Shown one piece after another: positions 62,201-64,000 of a DNA stretch of 64,000 nt. Position numbers and translations under genes: made by a program. Within the stretch, counting starts at the first letter, position 1. Every line of letters begins with the position of its first letter. Origin of the DNA: Steinernema hermaphroditum. Taxonomy: Eukaryota; Nematoda; Chromadorea; Rhabditida; Steinernematidae. The stretch is taken from NCBI GenBank assembly GCA_030435675.1, contig CM059623.1:4242012-4306011 (forward strand), given 5' to 3'. The notes beneath the pieces were generated by a model. It ran no database searches, had not been told where the DNA came from, and saw only the letters and a list, made by a program, of their open reading frames with translations.

Positions 62201-64000
62201 TTGAAAGTTTTGCAGGAAACTAAGATAGTCCACAGTAATTCCAACGGGAGTAGGCGCGTTCGATCAGGCTCGTGCAGTTCTACAAGATCCAATCATAAAA
62301 ATGCTATGGTACTTTGGAGCAGGAGGGTCAGATGCAGAGCTTTTGGTATGAGCAAGGGCCCTGCTGTCTCGAATTGAAAGTTTTGCAGGAAACTAAGATA
62401 GTCCACAGTAATCCCAACGGGAGTAGGCGCGTTCGATCAGGCTCGTGCAGTTCTACAAGATCCAATCATAAAAATGCTATGGTACTTTGGAGCAGGAGGG
62501 TCAGATGCAGAGCTTTTGGTATGAGCAAGGGCCCTGCTGTCTCGAATTGAAAGTTTTGCAGGAAACTAAGATAGTCCACAGTAATCCCAACGGGAGTAGG
62601 CGCGTTCGATCAGGCTCGTGCAGTTCTACAAGATCCAATCATAAAAATGCTATGGTACTTTGGAGCAGGAGGGTCAGATGCAGAGCTTTTGGTATGAGCA
62701 AGGGCCCTGCTGTCTCGAATTGAAAGTTTTGCAGGAAACTAAGATAGTCCACAGTAAATCCAACGGGAGTAGGCGCGTTTGATCAGGCTCGTGCAGTTCT
62801 ACAAGATCCAATCATAAAAATGCTATGGTACTTTGGAGCAGGAGGGTCAGATGCAGAGCTTTTGGTATGAGCGGGGGCCCTGCTGTCTCGAATTGAAAGT
62901 TTTGCAGGAAACTAAGATAGTCCACAGTAATCCCAACGGGAATAGGCGCGTTCGATCAGGCTCGTGCAGTTCTACAAGATCCAATCATAAAAATGCTATG
63001 GTACTTTGGAGCAGGAGGGTCAGATGCAGAGCTTTTGGTATGAGCGGGGGCCCTGCTGTCTCGAATTGAAAGTTTTGCAGGAAACTAAGATAGTCCACAG
63101 TAAATCCAACGGGAGTAGGCGCGTTCGATCAGGCTCGTGCAGTTCTACAAGATCCAATCATAAAAATGCTATGGTACTTTGGAGCAGGAGGGTCAGATGC
63201 AGAGCTTTTGGTATGAGCGGGGGCCCTGCTGTCTCGAATTGAAAGTTTTGCAGGAAACTAAGATAGTCCACAGTAAATCCAGCGGGAGTAGGCGCGTTCG
63301 ATCAGGCTCGTGCAGTTCTACAAGATCCAATCATAAAAATGCTATGGTACTTTGGAGCAGGAGGGTCAGATGCAGAGCTTTTGGTATGAGCAAGGGCCCT
63401 GCTGTCTCGAATTGAAAGTTTTGCAGGAAACTAAGATAGTCCACAGTAATTCCAACGGGAGTAGGCGCGTTCGATCAGGCTCGTGCAGTTCTACAAGATC
63501 CAATCATAAAAATGCTATGGTACTTTGGAGCAGGAGGGTCAGATGCAGAGCTTTTGGTATGAGCAAGGGCCCTGCTGTCTCGAATTGAAAGTTTTGCAGG
63601 AAACTAAGATAGTCCACAGTAATCCCAACGGGAGTAGGCGCGTTCGATCAGGCTCGTGCAGTTCTACAAGATCCAATCATAAAAATGCTATGGTACTTTG
63701 GAGCAGGAGGGTCAGATGCAGAGCTTTTGGTATGAGCGGGGGCCCTGCTGTCTCGAATTGAAAGTTTTGCAGGAAACTAAGATAGTCCACAGTAATTCCA
63801 ACGGGAGTAGGCGCGTTCGATCAGGCTCGTGCAGTTCTACAAGATCCAATCATAAAAATGCTATGGTACTTTGGAGCAGGAGGGTCAGATGCAGAGCTTT
63901 TGGTATGAGCGGGGGCCCTGCTGTCTCGAATTGAAAGTTTTGCAGGAAACTAAGATAGTCCACAGTAAATCCAGCGGGAGTAGGCGCGTTCGATCAGGCT
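44273..64000. repeat. 173-bp satellite array, about 114 monomers, continuing past the window
   Basis: From AAAGTTTTGCAGG at 44273 the same monomer repeats every 173 bp to the last base, about 19.7 kb, in one orientation. Monomers are nearly identical. Variation is concentrated at three places: AGTAATCCCAACGGGAG versus AGTAAATCCAGCGGGAG; ACAAGATCC versus ACAACATCC; and GAGCGGGGGCCC versus GAGCAAGGGCCC. A minority type has GGGAATAGG with GTTTGATC. A few units are 174 bp by one-base insertion (for example near 52192 and 58250). The period is not a multiple of three, so no frame crosses the array; the recurring 78-codon ORF simply spans one and a third monomers. No 5S rRNA, spliced-leader RNA or tRNA motif is present in the unit. 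It is best described as satellite DNA. Confidence 0.97.
49321..49347. other. Disrupted satellite monomer with A11 tract
   Basis: After AGTCCACAGTAAA the monomer jumps to GCGGG, eleven A residues and GGAATGCAGAGC, shortening this unit to 99 bp. It is the only structural break seen in the array. Confidence 0.85.

Noticed and set aside
44177..63934. Series of more than 90 near-identical 78-codon ORFs, one per satellite monomer
   Set aside because: The period of 173 bp is not a multiple of three, each ORF simply spans one and a third monomers, and there is no start context, splice signal or protein family. Minority monomers carry stops in the same frame. They are by-products of the repeat.
44273..64000. 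CRISPR-like or rRNA/spliced-leader RNA gene array
   Set aside because: Monomers are contiguous without unique spacers, and contain neither 5S rRNA nor spliced-leader motifs. The context is eukaryotic.

Overview
The window is nuclear DNA from a nematode. Introns in the recognisable genes are mostly 43-50 bp with TTTTAG/TTTCAG acceptors. Five genes have a T-rich AG acceptor a few bases before the start codon, as expected for spliced-leader trans-splicing. The proteins match nematode families (RPB2, Ap4A hydrolase, syntaxin-18, makorin, FoxD/UNC-130). The species cannot be fixed from sequence alone.

Layout. 1-5.2 kb: a same-strand, closely spaced trio on +: an ndx-4-like Ap4A hydrolase, RNA polymerase II subunit rpb-2 (8 exons, full length) and an NCBP2AS2-like microprotein. 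Gaps are about 232 bp with acceptor signals, so this is a probable operon. 5.3-7.0 kb: a 1.69-kb TA-flanked element with terminal inverted repeats and a large internal palindrome. It holds the tail of a DDE transposase related to a second pseudogene at 32.6-33.2 kb. 7.1-8.9 kb: a dispersed repeat and two degenerate low-complexity arrays. 9.6-11.7 kb: a makorin-type RING/CCCH gene (+) convergent with syx-18 (-). 13.0-14.0 kb: an unrecognised four-exon membrane-anchored protein gene. 14-23.7 kb: mostly non-coding, ending in a GC-rich CCAAT/GC-box block upstream of a FoxD (unc-130-like) gene at 23.7-25.3 kb.

From about 27.8 kb the window becomes a graveyard of mobile DNA. It holds an internally deleted mariner (27.9-28.8 kb), a 175-bp tandem repeat abutting a broken DDE transposase (31.85-33.15 kb), and a broken MULE-type transposase with C2H2 fingers on the minus strand (33.3-34.8 kb). 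A 176-bp tandem repeat follows, split by an RTE-type non-LTR retrotransposon with an intact ORF and a 14-bp target duplication (35.57-38.57 kb). Next come tRNA-like sequence, a 31-bp minisatellite, a foldback repeat, a partial SprT-like metalloprotease (40.6-41.0 kb) and a degraded ParB/sulfiredoxin-like gene (42.3-43.5 kb, minus). From 44.27 kb to the window end at 64.0 kb there is a nearly pure 173-bp satellite array of about 114 monomers, which runs off the edge.

The functional genes do not form one pathway: the left third is housekeeping and developmental genes, and the right half is repeat-dominated, heterochromatin-like DNA. The most notable features are three different tandem arrays with almost the same, nucleosome-sized period (173, 175 and 176 bp), two of which share a 12-bp motif, and the ParB-like and SprT-like coding remnants in the same accessory segment. 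No bacterial operon, CRISPR array or rRNA gene was seen.
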